DNA of 64,000 nucleotides from Roseomonas marmotae (lineage in GTDB: Bacteria; Pseudomonadota; Alphaproteobacteria; Acetobacterales; Acetobacteraceae). The notes beneath the pieces are model-generated. The model had not been told where the DNA came from, did not search any database, and was given only the letters and a program-made list of their open reading frames with translations. This document shows, in pieces, positions 32,261 through 41,495 of this stretch. Where the stretch lies: NCBI RefSeq assembly GCF_017654485.1, contig NZ_CP061091.1:207501-271500 (forward strand), read 5' to 3'. The translations under genes were made by a program, and so were the position numbers. How positions within the stretch are numbered: position 1 is the first letter of the stretch; the number at the start of each line of letters is the position of its first letter.

Positions 32261-34291
32261 ATGCCCGATATGCTTCGCCCACCCGAGCGGGATCGCCTAA
32301 TCGCCTATCTCGAGCGGAACCTGGCGCAGGAGATGCAGCTGGGCGACCGGAAGGCGGTGGCGCTGCGGGAACGGGGCACCTCCCCCCTTTCCGGCGACTC
32401 CTGCTGGACGGCGGATGCGGCGGGGGCGCTGGAACTGCTGGCCCTTCCCGCCGTCCGGCCCCGCTGGCACGGACTGGCGGAAGGGCTGACCGGCTTCCTG
32501 CTGGCCATGAGCGAGGACGGGCTGCTGCACCGGCGCACGGCCCGCCCGGAATGCGTGGTGAGCAATATCGACCCGCTCGACTTCCATGTGGTGACCGGCA
32601 GCCACGAGTTCAGCGGCGACCTCTCGCGCGGGCTGGTGCGGCAGGAGCTGCGCGGCCAGCCCGCCGGCGGGCGGGAGGTCCTGCATACCGGGCATCTGGT
32701 GGAATTCCGCATCGGCCGGCGCAGCCATTGCCTGGATGTGGAGGACACCATCCGCCGCTATGGGCTGGTGCCGCAGCCCGATGGCGTGGCGCTGTTCCAT
32801 GAGAGCGAGCTGCGCGCCCCGCACGGGCTGCTGCGGCGCGAGGGCGTGGTGGCGACGCTGCGCTACGAGTACACGATCCGCGCCGGCGATCCCCGGCTGC
32901 TGCTGCGGGTCACGCTGAAGGCGGCGCCAGGCGTCACCCTGGAAGGGGTGCGCCTCACCACGGCGCTGGACGAGCTTTCCGGCGGGCCGCCGGAACGGCC
33001 CATCACCCGCATCGTCCTGGGCGAGGGCGGCGGCCTGCGCCCGCTGTCCATGCAGGCGGAGGCGCTGGCCAACCTGCATCTGGGCCCGGCCGAGACGCTG
33101 AGCCTGGTGGAGGAGGCACCGCCCGGCGCCGCCATGGGCGTGCATATCGGCATGCCGTCCGGTGCCCGGCTGCGAAGCATCAAGCTGGCGACGCGGGAGA
33201 GCGGGGGCGCGTCCCGGCCGCACTGGCTGCTCTCCCGCTACGAGTTGTCGGAGCTGGGCGGGGGCCAGGGCTTCACGGTGGAGGAGCATCGCCTGGTGAC
33301 GGCCGGCACGCTGGCGGGCGCGGAGGCCGCCTATGCTAGGCTGCTCGCCGATCCGGCGCCCCTGGCCGGGGGCGATGCCGGCCTCAGCCCCGATTACGGC
33401 GCGGCGCTGAACGCCATCGCGGCGCAGATCCATTTCTCCGCCAGCGGCGCCTATGGCACCCAGGCCCTGGCGCCGGAGCGGCTGGCAGAGCTGCGCGGCT
33501 GGTACGACCGGCATCTGCTGGCCCTCTTCGCCGCCATGGCCGACGCGCCGCCGGAGGGCGCGCCCCCTGCCGCGCTGCTGCCGGGGCGGGTCGCGCTGCG
33601 TTCGCTGGCCTTCACGCTGCTGTCGCTGGACCTGATGCTGCACACGCCCCGCCTGCCCCCCGCCACCGGGGCGGCGCCGGACTACGCGGCCCTGCTGCGC
33701 CTCGGCCTGCAGGCGCTGCTGGCGCGGCAGGAGGCGGCGGAGGACGGCGGCGCCTTCACCGAGGCGGTGGGCGAGACGATGCTCGACGGCCATGCCGCCG
33801 CGCTGCTGGCGCTGGCCCGCCTGGCGCTTCGGCGGCGCGATCTGCCGGGCGAGGAGATCGCCGCCGCGCTCCGGCGCGGGCTGATGGCGCTGCGCCTCGG
33901 CCCGCCGCTGCATGGCGGGGAGGCCCGCGCGCAGGAGCATCCGCTGCTGCAGATCCGCCGCGCCGATGGCACCCGCCTCGCCGATGACGGCTTCTGGTCC
34001 TTCAAGCTGGGCCTGCTGATGCGGGCGGCCAATGTGCTGGGCCTGGCGGACCGGGCCGGCGCCGTGCCGTTGGAGCCGGGGCAGCGGGAGCATCTGCAGG
34101 CGCTGTTCGACGCCTGCTTCCGCCTGCTGCGCGGCCGCGTGCGCGTCTCCGGCAGCGAGCTGGAGGTGCTGCCCACCCCCATCGCCACCGAGGGCCATGC
34201 CGGCACCCAGGCGCCGGTGCTGCTCGCGCTGCTCTCCCCCGACGAGACAGTGCTGGAGGGCCCGGCCCCGGCGCAGAGCCTGGCGAGCTGA
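32261..34291 (+). CDS. Unrecognised 676-residue protein, possibly carbohydrate-related
   Basis: No signal peptide or membrane segment is seen. The N-terminal half (about 1-350) looks beta-rich, with WxxD-like acidic patches, DPLDFHVVTGSHEFSGD and RRYGLVPQPDGVALFHESEL. The second half (about 360-670) is built of amphipathic alpha-helices with many Leu/Ala/Arg residues, like an alpha/alpha-toroid. A beta-sandwich plus helical toroid occurs in polysaccharide lyases and glycoside hydrolases, but no family signature was recognised. The start at 32261 follows the MPDM context; the gene is not clearly co-operonic with neighbours. Confidence 0.6.
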   Translation: MPDMLRPPERDRLIAYLERNLAQEMQLGDRKAVALRERGTSPLSGDSCWTADAAGALELLALPAVRPRWHGLAEGLTGFLLAMSEDGLLHRRTARPECVVSNIDPLDFHVVTGSHEFSGDLSRGLVRQELRGQPAGGREVLHTGHLVEFRIGRRSHCLDVEDTIRRYGLVPQPDGVALFHESELRAPHGLLRREGVVATLRYEYTIRAGDPRLLLRVTLKAAPGVTLEGVRLTTALDELSGGPPERPITRIVLGEGGGLRPLSMQAEALANLHLGPAETLSLVEEAPPGAAMGVHIGMPSGARLRSIKLATRESGGASRPHWLLSRYELSELGGGQGFTVEEHRLVTAGTLAGAEAAYARLLADPAPLAGGDAGLSPDYGAALNAIAAQIHFSASGAYGTQALAPERLAELRGWYDRHLLALFAAMADAPPEGAPPAALLPGRVALRSLAFTLLSLDLMLHTPRLPPATGAAPDYAALLRLGLQALLARQEAAEDGGAFTEAVGETMLDGHAAALLALARLALRRRDLPGEEIAAALRRGLMALRLGPPLHGGEARAQEHPLLQIRRADGTRLADDGFWSFKLGLLMRAANVLGLADRAGAVPLEPGQREHLQALFDACFRLLRGRVRVSGSELEVLPTPIATEGHAGTQAPVLLALLSPDETVLEGPAPAQSLAS

Positions 34292-34389
34292 GCCCGCACA
34301 ATCGCGTGCCGCCCGGGGCGGGCACCCTTGGAAGCCCGCGGCGGCGCGGCGATAAGCGCCCTCCCCTTCGACGGAGGAACCGCCGCGCC

Positions 34390-35301
34390 ATGAAACCGGG
34401 TATCCGCGCCCTGTTCCACCCTGCCTCTCTGGCCCTGCCGCTGGCTCTGCTGCTGGCCGCCTGCGCCACCCAGCCGCCGCCTGCTGCCCCCACCCCGCCC
34501 CTGCCCTACCCGGAATCGGCACGGGAGCGGATGCTGGGCATCGCCCTGGCGGAATGGCAGGACTGGGGGCGGATCGTGGTGGAGGCCAGCGCCCCCCGCG
34601 CCGCTACGGCGGGACCGGGGCAGGAGTCGCGCCTGGGCAATTTTCCCCGCGTGCTGGCCTACTGGCGCGCGGTGGAGGGCGAGGGCCGCGCCGCCATCGA
34701 CCGCAACCGCAGCCGCTACGCCACCGTGCTGGCGCATCCCGGCGCGCCCGGCGATGTCTGGGGCGAGCCCGCCTGGTCCGCCGCCTTCATCAGCTACGTC
34801 ATGCGCAATGCCGGGGTGGATGAGCGGGAATTCCGCCCCTCCGCCGCCCATGCCTTCTATATCGACGGGTTGCTGGCCGATGCTGCCGCCTTCCCGGCCC
34901 AGGCGCCCTTCATCCCGCATGACCCCGGCGCCTATGCCCCCGCGCCCGGAGACCTCGTCTGCGCCGACCGCTCCCGCCGCCCGCTGGCCGGCTGGCGGGA
35001 GAGGCTGGCCGAGGCTGGGGAGTTCCGCCCCATGCATTGCGACATCGTCGTCGCCAGCGAGGCCGGCGCCGGCGGCCGTGTCGTGCGGGCGGTGGGTGGC
35101 AATGTGGCGGATGCGGTGACGCTCTCGCTCTTCCCCGCCGATGCCGCCGGGCGGCTGTTACCCCGCCCGGCGGGACAACCCGCCTGGTTTGCGGTATTCG
35201 AGAACCGCCTGGGCCGGCTGCCGCCCTTCGGCGCGCCGCCCGTCGCCATCTCCATGGCCATGCCACCGGCCGCGCCGGCGGCTCCCCGCGCCCTATTCTG
35301 A
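34390..35301 (+). CDS. DUF2272 lipoprotein
   Basis: A 303-residue protein with a lipoprotein signal ending at LLAAC (Cys near residue 23) and a Pro-rich linker. The DUF2272 domain includes WSAAFISYVMRNAGVDEREF, FIPHDPGAYAPAPGDLVC and PMHCDIVVA, whose Cys/His pattern resembles NlpC/P60 or CHAP peptidases. A role in envelope or peptidoglycan processing is plausible but not established. The ATG at 34390 is used rather than the 28-residue longer reading. Confidence 0.82.
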   Translation: MKPGIRALFHPASLALPLALLLAACATQPPPAAPTPPLPYPESARERMLGIALAEWQDWGRIVVEASAPRAATAGPGQESRLGNFPRVLAYWRAVEGEGRAAIDRNRSRYATVLAHPGAPGDVWGEPAWSAAFISYVMRNAGVDEREFRPSAAHAFYIDGLLADAAAFPAQAPFIPHDPGAYAPAPGDLVCADRSRRPLAGWRERLAEAGEFRPMHCDIVVASEAGAGGRVVRAVGGNVADAVTLSLFPADAAGRLLPRPAGQPAWFAVFENRLGRLPPFGAPPVAISMAMPPAAPAAPRALF

Positions 35302-35315
35302 CCGGAGACACCGTC

Positions 35316-36446
35316 TTGACCGATCTCTTCTCCCCCATCGTGCTGCGCGGGGTTACCATCCGCAACCGCATCGGCGTGGCGCCGATGTGCCAGTATTCCT
35401 GCGACCCCCGTGGCGAGGCCGCCGGCAAGGCGACCGACTGGCACCTGTCGCATCTGCATGCCCGCGCCATCGGCGGCGCCGGGCTGGTGGTGACCGAGGC
35501 GACGGCGGTGACGCCGGAAGGCCGCATCACCCCGCAGGATCTCGGCCTCTGGAGCGACGCGCAGACCGAGGGCCATGCGCGCCTCGCCCGTGTGATCGCC
35601 TCGGCCGGCGCGGTGCCGGGCACGCAGATCGCCCATGCCGGCCGCAAGGCCAGCACCAACCCGCCCTGGCATGGCGGCGTCGCCGAGGACGCGGCGCATG
35701 GATGGACGCCACTGGCCCCCAGCGCGGTCGCCTTCCCCGGCCTGCGCGAGCCGCGCGCGATGACGGAGGAGGAGATCACCTCCACCATCGCCGCCTTCGC
35801 CGCCACCGCCCGCCGCGCCGTCGAGGCCGGCTACCGCTTCATCGAGATCCATGCGGCGCATGGCTATCTGCTGCACCAGTTCCTCTCGCCTTTGTCCAAC
35901 CAGCGCAATGACGGCTGGGGCGGGGATTTCGCCGGCCGCACGCGCATCGTGCTGGAAGTGGTGAAGGCGGTGCGCGCCACCATCCCGGACGACCTGCCGC
36001 TGGGCATCCGCTTCTCCCACACCGACTGGCTGGAAGGCGGCTGGACGACGGAGGAGACGGTGGAACTCTCCCGCCAGGTGAAGGCGCTGGGCATCGACCT
36101 GATCGACGTCTCCTCCGGCGCGCTGCTGCCGGCCAAGATCCCGCTGGAGCCGGGCTACCAGGTGCCGGGCGCCGAGGCCGTGCGGAAGGGCGCCGAGGTG
36201 CCGGTGGCTGCTGTCGGACTGATCACCGAGCCCCGGCATGCGCAGGAGATCCTGCAGGCCGGGCAGGCGGATATGATCTTCCTGGCCCGTGCCCTGCTGC
36301 GCGACCCCTACTGGCCGCTGCATGCCGCCGCCGCCCTGGGCCGCGCCGAGGCCTTCCAGGCGCCGGCCCAGTATGACCGCGCCTGGAGCGCGATGGGCAC
36401 CAAGGGCGTGGATTTCGGCACGGCCGAGCCGCTGCCGGTCCTCTGA
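35316..36446 (+). CDS. NADH:flavin oxidoreductase, old yellow enzyme (YqjM-like)
   Basis: A 376-residue FMN ene-reductase TIM barrel. Visible motifs are RIGVAPMCQYSCDPRGEA with the YqjM-type cysteine, IEIHAAHGYLLHQFLSPLSN, NQRNDGWGGD and GLITEPRHAQEILQAGQAD. It reduces activated C=C bonds with NADPH; a physiological substrate is not known. The TTG at 35316 follows GGAGA and begins with the family's TDLFSPIVLRGV. A very strong hairpin follows the stop. Confidence 0.92.
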   Translation: MTDLFSPIVLRGVTIRNRIGVAPMCQYSCDPRGEAAGKATDWHLSHLHARAIGGAGLVVTEATAVTPEGRITPQDLGLWSDAQTEGHARLARVIASAGAVPGTQIAHAGRKASTNPPWHGGVAEDAAHGWTPLAPSAVAFPGLREPRAMTEEEITSTIAAFAATARRAVEAGYRFIEIHAAHGYLLHQFLSPLSNQRNDGWGGDFAGRTRIVLEVVKAVRATIPDDLPLGIRFSHTDWLEGGWTTEETVELSRQVKALGIDLIDVSSGALLPAKIPLEPGYQVPGAEAVRKGAEVPVAAVGLITEPRHAQEILQAGQADMIFLARALLRDPYWPLHAAAALGRAEAFQAPAQYDRAWSAMGTKGVDFGTAEPLPVL

Positions 36447-36455
36447 CCCCGTGAT

Positions 36456-36489
36456 GCCGGCGGCGCGGGGACATCCCCGCGCCGCCGGC
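36456..36489. terminator. Perfect 16-base-pair hairpin, bidirectional terminator
   Basis: Arms GCCGGCGGCGCGGGGA and TCCCCGCGCCGCCGGC pair without mismatch around two bases. It lies nine bases after the oxidoreductase stop and just before the stop of the convergent DUF1003 gene, so it can end transcription from both sides. Confidence 0.75.
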
Positions 36490-36496
36490 CGCCGTC

Positions 36497-36997
36497 CTAC
36501 TCCGTCTTCTGGCGGGCCTCCTCCAGCTCATCCAGCACCGCCTCGGGCGAGACGTCCTTCGTGATCTCGCGGATCTCGGGGTCGGACGAGGCCTCGACGC
36601 CCAGCCGGTCGGCGATGGCCGCCACCACTTCCGCCAGCTTCGTCAGCTCATGCTCGGCCAGCAGGTTGATCTGCAGGTCGAGGTCGGCGCGCTTGTCCGC
36701 CGCCGTCGCCATGCGGTTCTGGCTGATCAGCACGAAGGTGGAGAGGAAGATGGCCTCCACCGAGGCCACCATGGCCAGCATGACAAAGGACGGGTCGAAG
36801 CGCGGCAGGCCCGGAATCACGCCGAGATTGACGATGATCCAGCCACCGTAGAGCGCCATGTGCAGGTAGACGAAGCGCATGCTGCCGGTGAAGGCGGTGA
36901 TGGCCTGGGCCACCCGCTCCTCCCGCGTCGCATGGGCTGCCTCCTGCAGCCGGCGCTCCTTCATCGCCTCGATATTGCGCTGGAGCGAGGCGCTCAT
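36497..36997 (-). CDS. DUF1003 membrane protein
   Basis: A 166-residue protein with two membrane segments around VYLHMALYGGWIIVNLG and SFVMLAMVASVEAIFLSTFVL, followed by ISQNRMATAADKRADLDLQINLL, the DUF1003 signature. An acidic C-terminus follows. The ATG at 36997 has GGAGA upstream; a TTG at 37042 would add a Pro-rich 15-residue leader. Function is not established. Confidence 0.87.
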   Translation of the reverse strand: MSASLQRNIEAMKERRLQEAAHATREERVAQAITAFTGSMRFVYLHMALYGGWIIVNLGVIPGLPRFDPSFVMLAMVASVEAIFLSTFVLISQNRMATAADKRADLDLQINLLAEHELTKLAEVVAAIADRLGVEASSDPEIREITKDVSPEAVLDELEEARQKTE

Positions 36998-37191
36998 GCT
37001 CTCCGCCCGGGGCGGCGGAAGCGTTGGCGTGGGTGGTGGCAAGGCGGGCCTCCCTGTCCGGCCTCCGGGGCCAGCCCTGGAGAATGCCTGGGCACGGCCC
37101 GGGTTTCGCCGCGCCGTTCAGCGGCAGACGCGTATCGGCCGGGCGCTTTGTGCGGTTGCGACACGGCCCCCTGAGACCTTATCTGGAGGTC

Positions 37192-37716
37192 ATGAAATGG
37201 CTCCTCCCCCTCCTTCTGTTGCTGGGCGCCGCTGGCGGTTCGCTGGTGGGCTCCGGTGAAGCTCTGGCGCAGCAGAAGCCGGCCCAGGCCGGCCCCCGCG
37301 CGCTCGGCACCTTCCAGGACTGGACGGCGGCGACCTATGCCGAGGCCGGCAAGAAGGTCTGCTACGCCTTCACCCGCGCCAGCAAGAGCGAGGGCGCCGG
37401 CAAGCGGCAGAATGTCATGCTGACGGTGACGCACCGCCAGCAGGGGCGGGACCAGGTGGCGCTGCGCGCCGGCTATACCTATGCCCGCAATGCCGATGTC
37501 GAGGTGAAGGTGGGCGCCACCACGCTGCCCTTCTACACCGCCCAGGACAACGCCTTCGCGCGGGAGGGTGCCAAGGCCGTCGCCGCCTTCAGGGGCGGCG
37601 CCGAGGCCGTGGCCACCGGCACGGGTCCGCAGGGACGCGGCAAGGCGACCGATAGTTTCTCCCTCTCCGGCTTCACCGCCGCCTATGAGGCGATCAGCAA
37701 AGAATGCCCGCGCTGA
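37192..37716 (+). CDS. Invasion-associated locus B (IalB)-like secreted protein
   Basis: A 174-residue protein with a signal peptide (KWLLPLLLLLGAAGG to ALAQ). The mature part starts FQDWTAATYAEAGKKVCYAF and ends with DSFSLSGFTAAYEAISKEC, the IalB-family pattern with two cysteines likely joined by a disulphide. The name derives from Bartonella; in free-living Alphaproteobacteria these are periplasmic proteins of unknown role. GGAGG lies upstream. It is 21 bases before rlmN on the same strand. Confidence 0.8.
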   Translation: MKWLLPLLLLLGAAGGSLVGSGEALAQQKPAQAGPRALGTFQDWTAATYAEAGKKVCYAFTRASKSEGAGKRQNVMLTVTHRQQGRDQVALRAGYTYARNADVEVKVGATTLPFYTAQDNAFAREGAKAVAAFRGGAEAVATGTGPQGRGKATDSFSLSGFTAAYEAISKECPR

Positions 37717-37737
37717 GCCGCAATCTGGAATTCTGAC

Positions 37738-38967
37738 ATGACCCAGCCCGCGACCGCCGAAGCCGCCACCGCCCCCCAGGCAGGCAGCGCCGACCTGACG
37801 GCGGCGGAGCGTGACCGCATCCTGGCCAAGGCCGCCCTGTTCTCGCCCCCGCCCGCCACCCTGGCGGATGGGCGGCGCGACCTGGTCGGCCTGTCGCGGG
37901 AGGAGCTGGTGGCTGAGATGGTGGCGATCGGCGAGAAGCCCTTCCGCGCCAAGCAGATCTGGCACTGGATCTACCACCAGGGCGTCACCGACTTCAGCCT
38001 GATGCCCAGCATCGCCAAGCCGATGCAGCGCAAGCTGGCGGAGCGTTTCGTCGTCGGCCGCCCCGGCGTGAACCTGGAGCAGACCAGCACGGACGGCACG
38101 CGCAAGTGGCTCTTCGGCTTCCGCGACGGGCAGCAGGTCGAGACCGTCTACATCCCCGACCAGCAGGAGGACCGCGGCGCCGTCTGCATCTCGACCCAGG
38201 TCGGCTGCACGCTGAGCTGCAAGTTCTGCCACACCGGCACGCAGAAGCTGGTGCGCAACCTCGGCGCGGCCGAGATCGTCGGCCAGTTCATGGCGGCGCG
38301 CGACAGCTATGGCGAATGGCCGAGCCCGACGGACGGCACGCCGCGCCTGCTGTCCAACATCGTCATCATGGGCATGGGCGAGCCGCTCTATAACTACGAG
38401 AACGTCGCCAAGGCGATGCGGATCGTCATGGACAATGAGGGCATCGCCCTCTCCCGCCGCCGCATCACCCTCTCCACCTCCGGCGTGGTGCCGATGATGG
38501 ACAAGTGCGGGCAGGAGCTGGCGGTGGGCCTGGCCGTGTCCCTGCACGCGGTCCGCAACGACATCCGCGACGAGATCGTGCCGCTGAACCGGAAATACCC
38601 GATCGAGGAGCTGATGGCCGCCTGCCGCCGCTACCCGGCGGCCTCCAATGCCCGGCGCATCACCTTCGAATACGTCATGCTGAAGGGCGTGAACGACTCG
38701 GAGGCCGATGCGCGGGAGCTGGTGCGGCTGCTGAAAGGCATCCCGGCCAAGGTGAACCTGATCCCCTTCAACCCCTGGCCCGGCAGCCCCTACGAGACCT
38801 CCTCCAACAACGCCATCCACCGCTTCGCGCGGGTGGTGTCGGAGGCCGGCTATTCCTCCCCCATCCGCACGCCGCGCGGGCGGGACATCCTGGCCGCCTG
38901 CGGCCAGCTGAAGACCGAGAGCGAGCGCAAGCGCGCCGCGAAGCCCGCCGCCTCCGTGGCGGCGTAA
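37738..38967 (+). CDS. rlmN: Dual-specificity RNA methyltransferase RlmN
   Basis: A 409-residue radical-SAM enzyme that methylates C2 of A2503 in 23S rRNA and A37 in some tRNAs. It has the helical N-domain with [17 protein letters not shown], the CxxxCxxC cluster at residues 157-164 (CTLSCKFC), [13 protein letters not shown] and the C-terminal catalytic cysteine in ILAACGQL, with the second in the GCTLS region. A 50-residue N-terminal extension is longer than usual. The next gene starts two bases after the stop. Confidence 0.96.
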   Translation: MTQPATAEAATAPQAGSADLTAAERDRILAKAALFSPPPATLADGRRDLVGLSREELVAEMVAIGEKPFRAKQIWHWIYHQGVTDFSLMPSIAKPMQRKLAERFVVGRPGVNLEQTSTDGTRKWLFGFRDGQQVETVYIPDQQEDRGAVCISTQVGCTLSCKFCHTGTQKLVRNLGAAEIVGQFMAARDSYGEWPSPTDGTPRLLSNIVIMGMGEPLYNYENVAKAMRIVMDNEGIALSRRRITLSTSGVVPMMDKCGQELAVGLAVSLHAVRNDIRDEIVPLNRKYPIEELMAACRRYPAASNARRITFEYVMLKGVNDSEADARELVRLLKGIPAKVNLIPFNPWPGSPYETSSNNAIHRFARVVSEAGYSSPIRTPRGRDILAACGQLKTESERKRAAKPAASVAA

Positions 38968-38969
38968 GC

Positions 38970-40187
38970 GTGAGCCGGCCAGCGGAGGAGGCAGCCTCCA
39001 CGGCCCCCGCCCCGGCCGGCACCAATACGGCCTCCCTGGCCGTGCTGCCGCTGCTGGCCCTGGCGGCCTTCGCCAGCGGCTGCGGCATGCGGCTGCTGGA
39101 CCCGCTGCTGCCCACCGTCGCCGGCGACCTGATGGTGACGGTGGCGGATGCCGCCATCGTCATCTCCGCCTTCGCCCTGCCCTATGGCCTCTGCCAGGTG
39201 GTGCTGGGACCACTGGGGGACCGCTTCGGCAAGCTGCGCGTGCTGGTGACGGGGCTGCTGCTCTACGGCCTCGCCACCGCCGTCTGCGCCTCGGCCGCCA
39301 GCCTGGGGCAACTGGTGGTGCTGCGCGCCATCGCGGGCGGGCTGGCCGGCGCCATCGTGCCGCTGGCCATGGCCTGGATCGGCGACAACGTCCCCTATGC
39401 CGATCGCCAGGCGACGCTGGGCCGCTTCCTGACGGGCATGGTGATGGCGCAGCTGCTGACCGGCCCGCTGGCCGGCGTGGCCGGGCAGGCGCTGGGCTGG
39501 CGCGCCGTCTTCCTGCTGGTGGGCGTCCAGGCGGTGCTCACCGCCGCCGGCATCATGGCCGTGCTGGGGCGCAAGCTCTGGCGGCCGGAGCCCTCCTCCG
39601 CCGCCGGCAGCGGCATCGCCCGCTACCTGATGCTTCTGCGGCGCCCCGCCGGGCGGCGGCTGCTGCTGGCCTCCTTCTTCGACGGGCTGCTGCTCTTCGG
39701 CGGCGCCTTCCCCTTCATCGGCTCCTACCTCATCCAGGTCTTCCACCTGGAAGCCTGGCAGGCTGGACTGGTGGTGGCGGTCTTCGGCCTGGGCTCCTTC
39801 CTCTACACGCGCATCGCGCGGCTGCTGCTGGCGCGCTTCGGGGAGCGGCGGCTGCTGCTGACCGGCGGGCTTGTGCTGGCGGCGGGGCTGGCGGCCGTAG
39901 GGCTGGCGCCCAACTGGTGGGTGGTGGCCGGCCTCCAGGCCATCCTGGGCCTCGCCTTCTTCATGTTCCACGGCACCTTGCAGGCCCGCAGCACCGAGGC
40001 CTTGCCCGAGGCGCGCGCCACCGCCGTCTCCGCCTTCGCCATGGCGCTCTTCCTGGGGCAGGCGCTGGGCTCGATCTGCTTCGGGCTGGTCATGGCGCGG
40101 GCGGGCTATACCGGCGCCTTTCTGCTGGCCGGCTTGGCCATGACGGTGCTCGCCCTCTGGACAAGGGCAGCGGTGCTGACACGATAG
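38970..40187 (+). CDS. MFS permease, multidrug-efflux type
   Basis: A 405-residue, 12-helix major facilitator. It has the loop motif GPLGDRFGKLRVL between helices 2 and 3 (motif A) and a mid-protein cytoplasmic loop around RPEPSSAAG. The N-terminus (about 30 residues) is Ala/Pro-rich and soluble. A GTG start lies two bases after the rlmN stop, so translation is probably coupled. The substrate is unknown, and an efflux role is inferred from resemblance to the Bcr/CmlA-like drug/H+ antiporters. Confidence 0.85.
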   Translation: MSRPAEEAASTAPAPAGTNTASLAVLPLLALAAFASGCGMRLLDPLLPTVAGDLMVTVADAAIVISAFALPYGLCQVVLGPLGDRFGKLRVLVTGLLLYGLATAVCASAASLGQLVVLRAIAGGLAGAIVPLAMAWIGDNVPYADRQATLGRFLTGMVMAQLLTGPLAGVAGQALGWRAVFLLVGVQAVLTAAGIMAVLGRKLWRPEPSSAAGSGIARYLMLLRRPAGRRLLLASFFDGLLLFGGAFPFIGSYLIQVFHLEAWQAGLVVAVFGLGSFLYTRIARLLLARFGERRLLLTGGLVLAAGLAAVGLAPNWWVVAGLQAILGLAFFMFHGTLQARSTEALPEARATAVSAFAMALFLGQALGSICFGLVMARAGYTGAFLLAGLAMTVLALWTRAAVLTR

Positions 40188-40226
40188 CACCCGCCACGAC
40201 CACACGGCGCGAGAACGGATAACGAC

Positions 40227-41462
40227 ATGGATTCCCGAGAGGGCTCGGCCGCCTTCGTGGCGCCGCTGCTGGTGCTGGCGCTTGGCCATATGATCTCCAA
40301 CCTCCTGCGCACGCTGCCGGCCATCTCGGCCGATGTGCTGTCGCTCGATATCGGCACCACGCCGGAGGGGCTGGCCTCGCTCACAGGCGCCTATCACCTC
40401 GCCTTCGCCGCCGGGCAGATCCCGCTGGGCGTGGCGCTGGACCGCTTCGGCGTGAAGCCGGTGGCGCTGGTGCTGCTGACCGTCGTCACGCTAGGGGCTG
40501 CGGCCTCGGCCATGATCGGCGGGCCGCTGGGCTTCCTGCTGACGCAGATCCTGCTGGGCCTGGGCTGCTGCGGCGGGCTGCTCTGCCCCATGACCCTGGC
40601 GGCCAAGCACCTCACCCCCGCCCGATTCGGGCTCTGGTCCGGACTGATCCAGGGCACCGGCAATGTCGGCATGCTGCTCTCGGCCAGCCCGCTGGCCTGG
40701 GTGGTGGAACATGCGGGCTGGCGCATGGGCTTCTGGGTCTCGGCGGGGCTGGCGCTGGTGGTCCTGCTGCTCGTGGTGCGGCTGGTGCCCGCCCCGGTGC
40801 CACCGGCCATGCCGCTTGGCCCTCGTCCTTCCCTGCTGGCCGAGGCGCGGGAAGTGGTGCGGCTCGGCTTCTCCCGCCGGCTGCGGGGGCTGGTGCTGCT
40901 GGCCTTCGCCTCCTTCGCCGTCATCATGGGGCTGCGCGGGCTCTGGGGCGGCCCCTGGCTGATGGAGATCAAGCACCTCACCCGCATCGAGGCCGGCAAT
41001 GTGCTGCTGCTCTTCACCCTGGCGCTGATCGCCGGGCCGGTGCTGAGCGGGGTGCTGGACCGCAGGATCGGCCATCGCCGCCTGCTGCTGATCCTCGGCC
41101 ATGTGGCCGCCAGCCTCTGCATCCTGCTGGTGGTGGCGGGCGGGCCGGGCGGCTGGCTCTCTGGCCTCCTGGGGCTGCCCATGCTGCCGGCGGGCTATGA
41201 CGCGGCGATGTTCTTCGCCTTCGGCCTCGCCATCGCCGTGCAGCCGCTGGCCTTCGCCATGACCCGCGCCGTCGTGCCGCCGGAGCAGGCGGGCAAGGCG
41301 CTCTCGGCGGTCAATCTGTCGTTCTTCCTGGGCACGGCCGTCCTGCAGGGTGCCTCCGGCCCCGTCGCCGCGGCCTGGGGCATCGGCGCGGCGCTCGCCT
41401 TCCTGGCGCTGGCCAACCTAGCCTGCACCCTGTTCTTCGCCATGAGCACCCGGCGGGCCTGA
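40227..41462 (+). CDS. MFS permease, second of a tandem pair
   Basis: A 411-residue, 12-helix transporter with motif-A-like GVALDRFGVKPVAL and the second-half repeat motif GVLDRRIGHRRLL. Helix 4-5 contains CGGLLCPMTLAAKHL. It starts 39 bases after the first MFS gene. The two are not obvious duplicates. The substrate is unknown. A hairpin after the stop is shared with the convergent gene. Confidence 0.85.
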   Translation: MDSREGSAAFVAPLLVLALGHMISNLLRTLPAISADVLSLDIGTTPEGLASLTGAYHLAFAAGQIPLGVALDRFGVKPVALVLLTVVTLGAAASAMIGGPLGFLLTQILLGLGCCGGLLCPMTLAAKHLTPARFGLWSGLIQGTGNVGMLLSASPLAWVVEHAGWRMGFWVSAGLALVVLLLVVRLVPAPVPPAMPLGPRPSLLAEAREVVRLGFSRRLRGLVLLAFASFAVIMGLRGLWGGPWLMEIKHLTRIEAGNVLLLFTLALIAGPVLSGVLDRRIGHRRLLLILGHVAASLCILLVVAGGPGGWLSGLLGLPMLPAGYDAAMFFAFGLAIAVQPLAFAMTRAVVPPEQAGKALSAVNLSFFLGTAVLQGASGPVAAAWGIGAALAFLALANLACTLFFAMSTRRA

Positions 41463-41465
41463 CGG

Positions 41466-41490
41466 CGCCGCCGGCCGTGTTCCGGCGGCG
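41466..41490. terminator. Convergent hairpin terminator
   Basis: Arms CGCCGCCGG (41466-41474) and CCGGCGGCG (41482-41490) form a perfect nine-base stem with a seven-base loop between the stops of the MFS gene and the two-repeat protein gene. Confidence 0.6.
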
Positions 41491-41495
41491 TCCCG

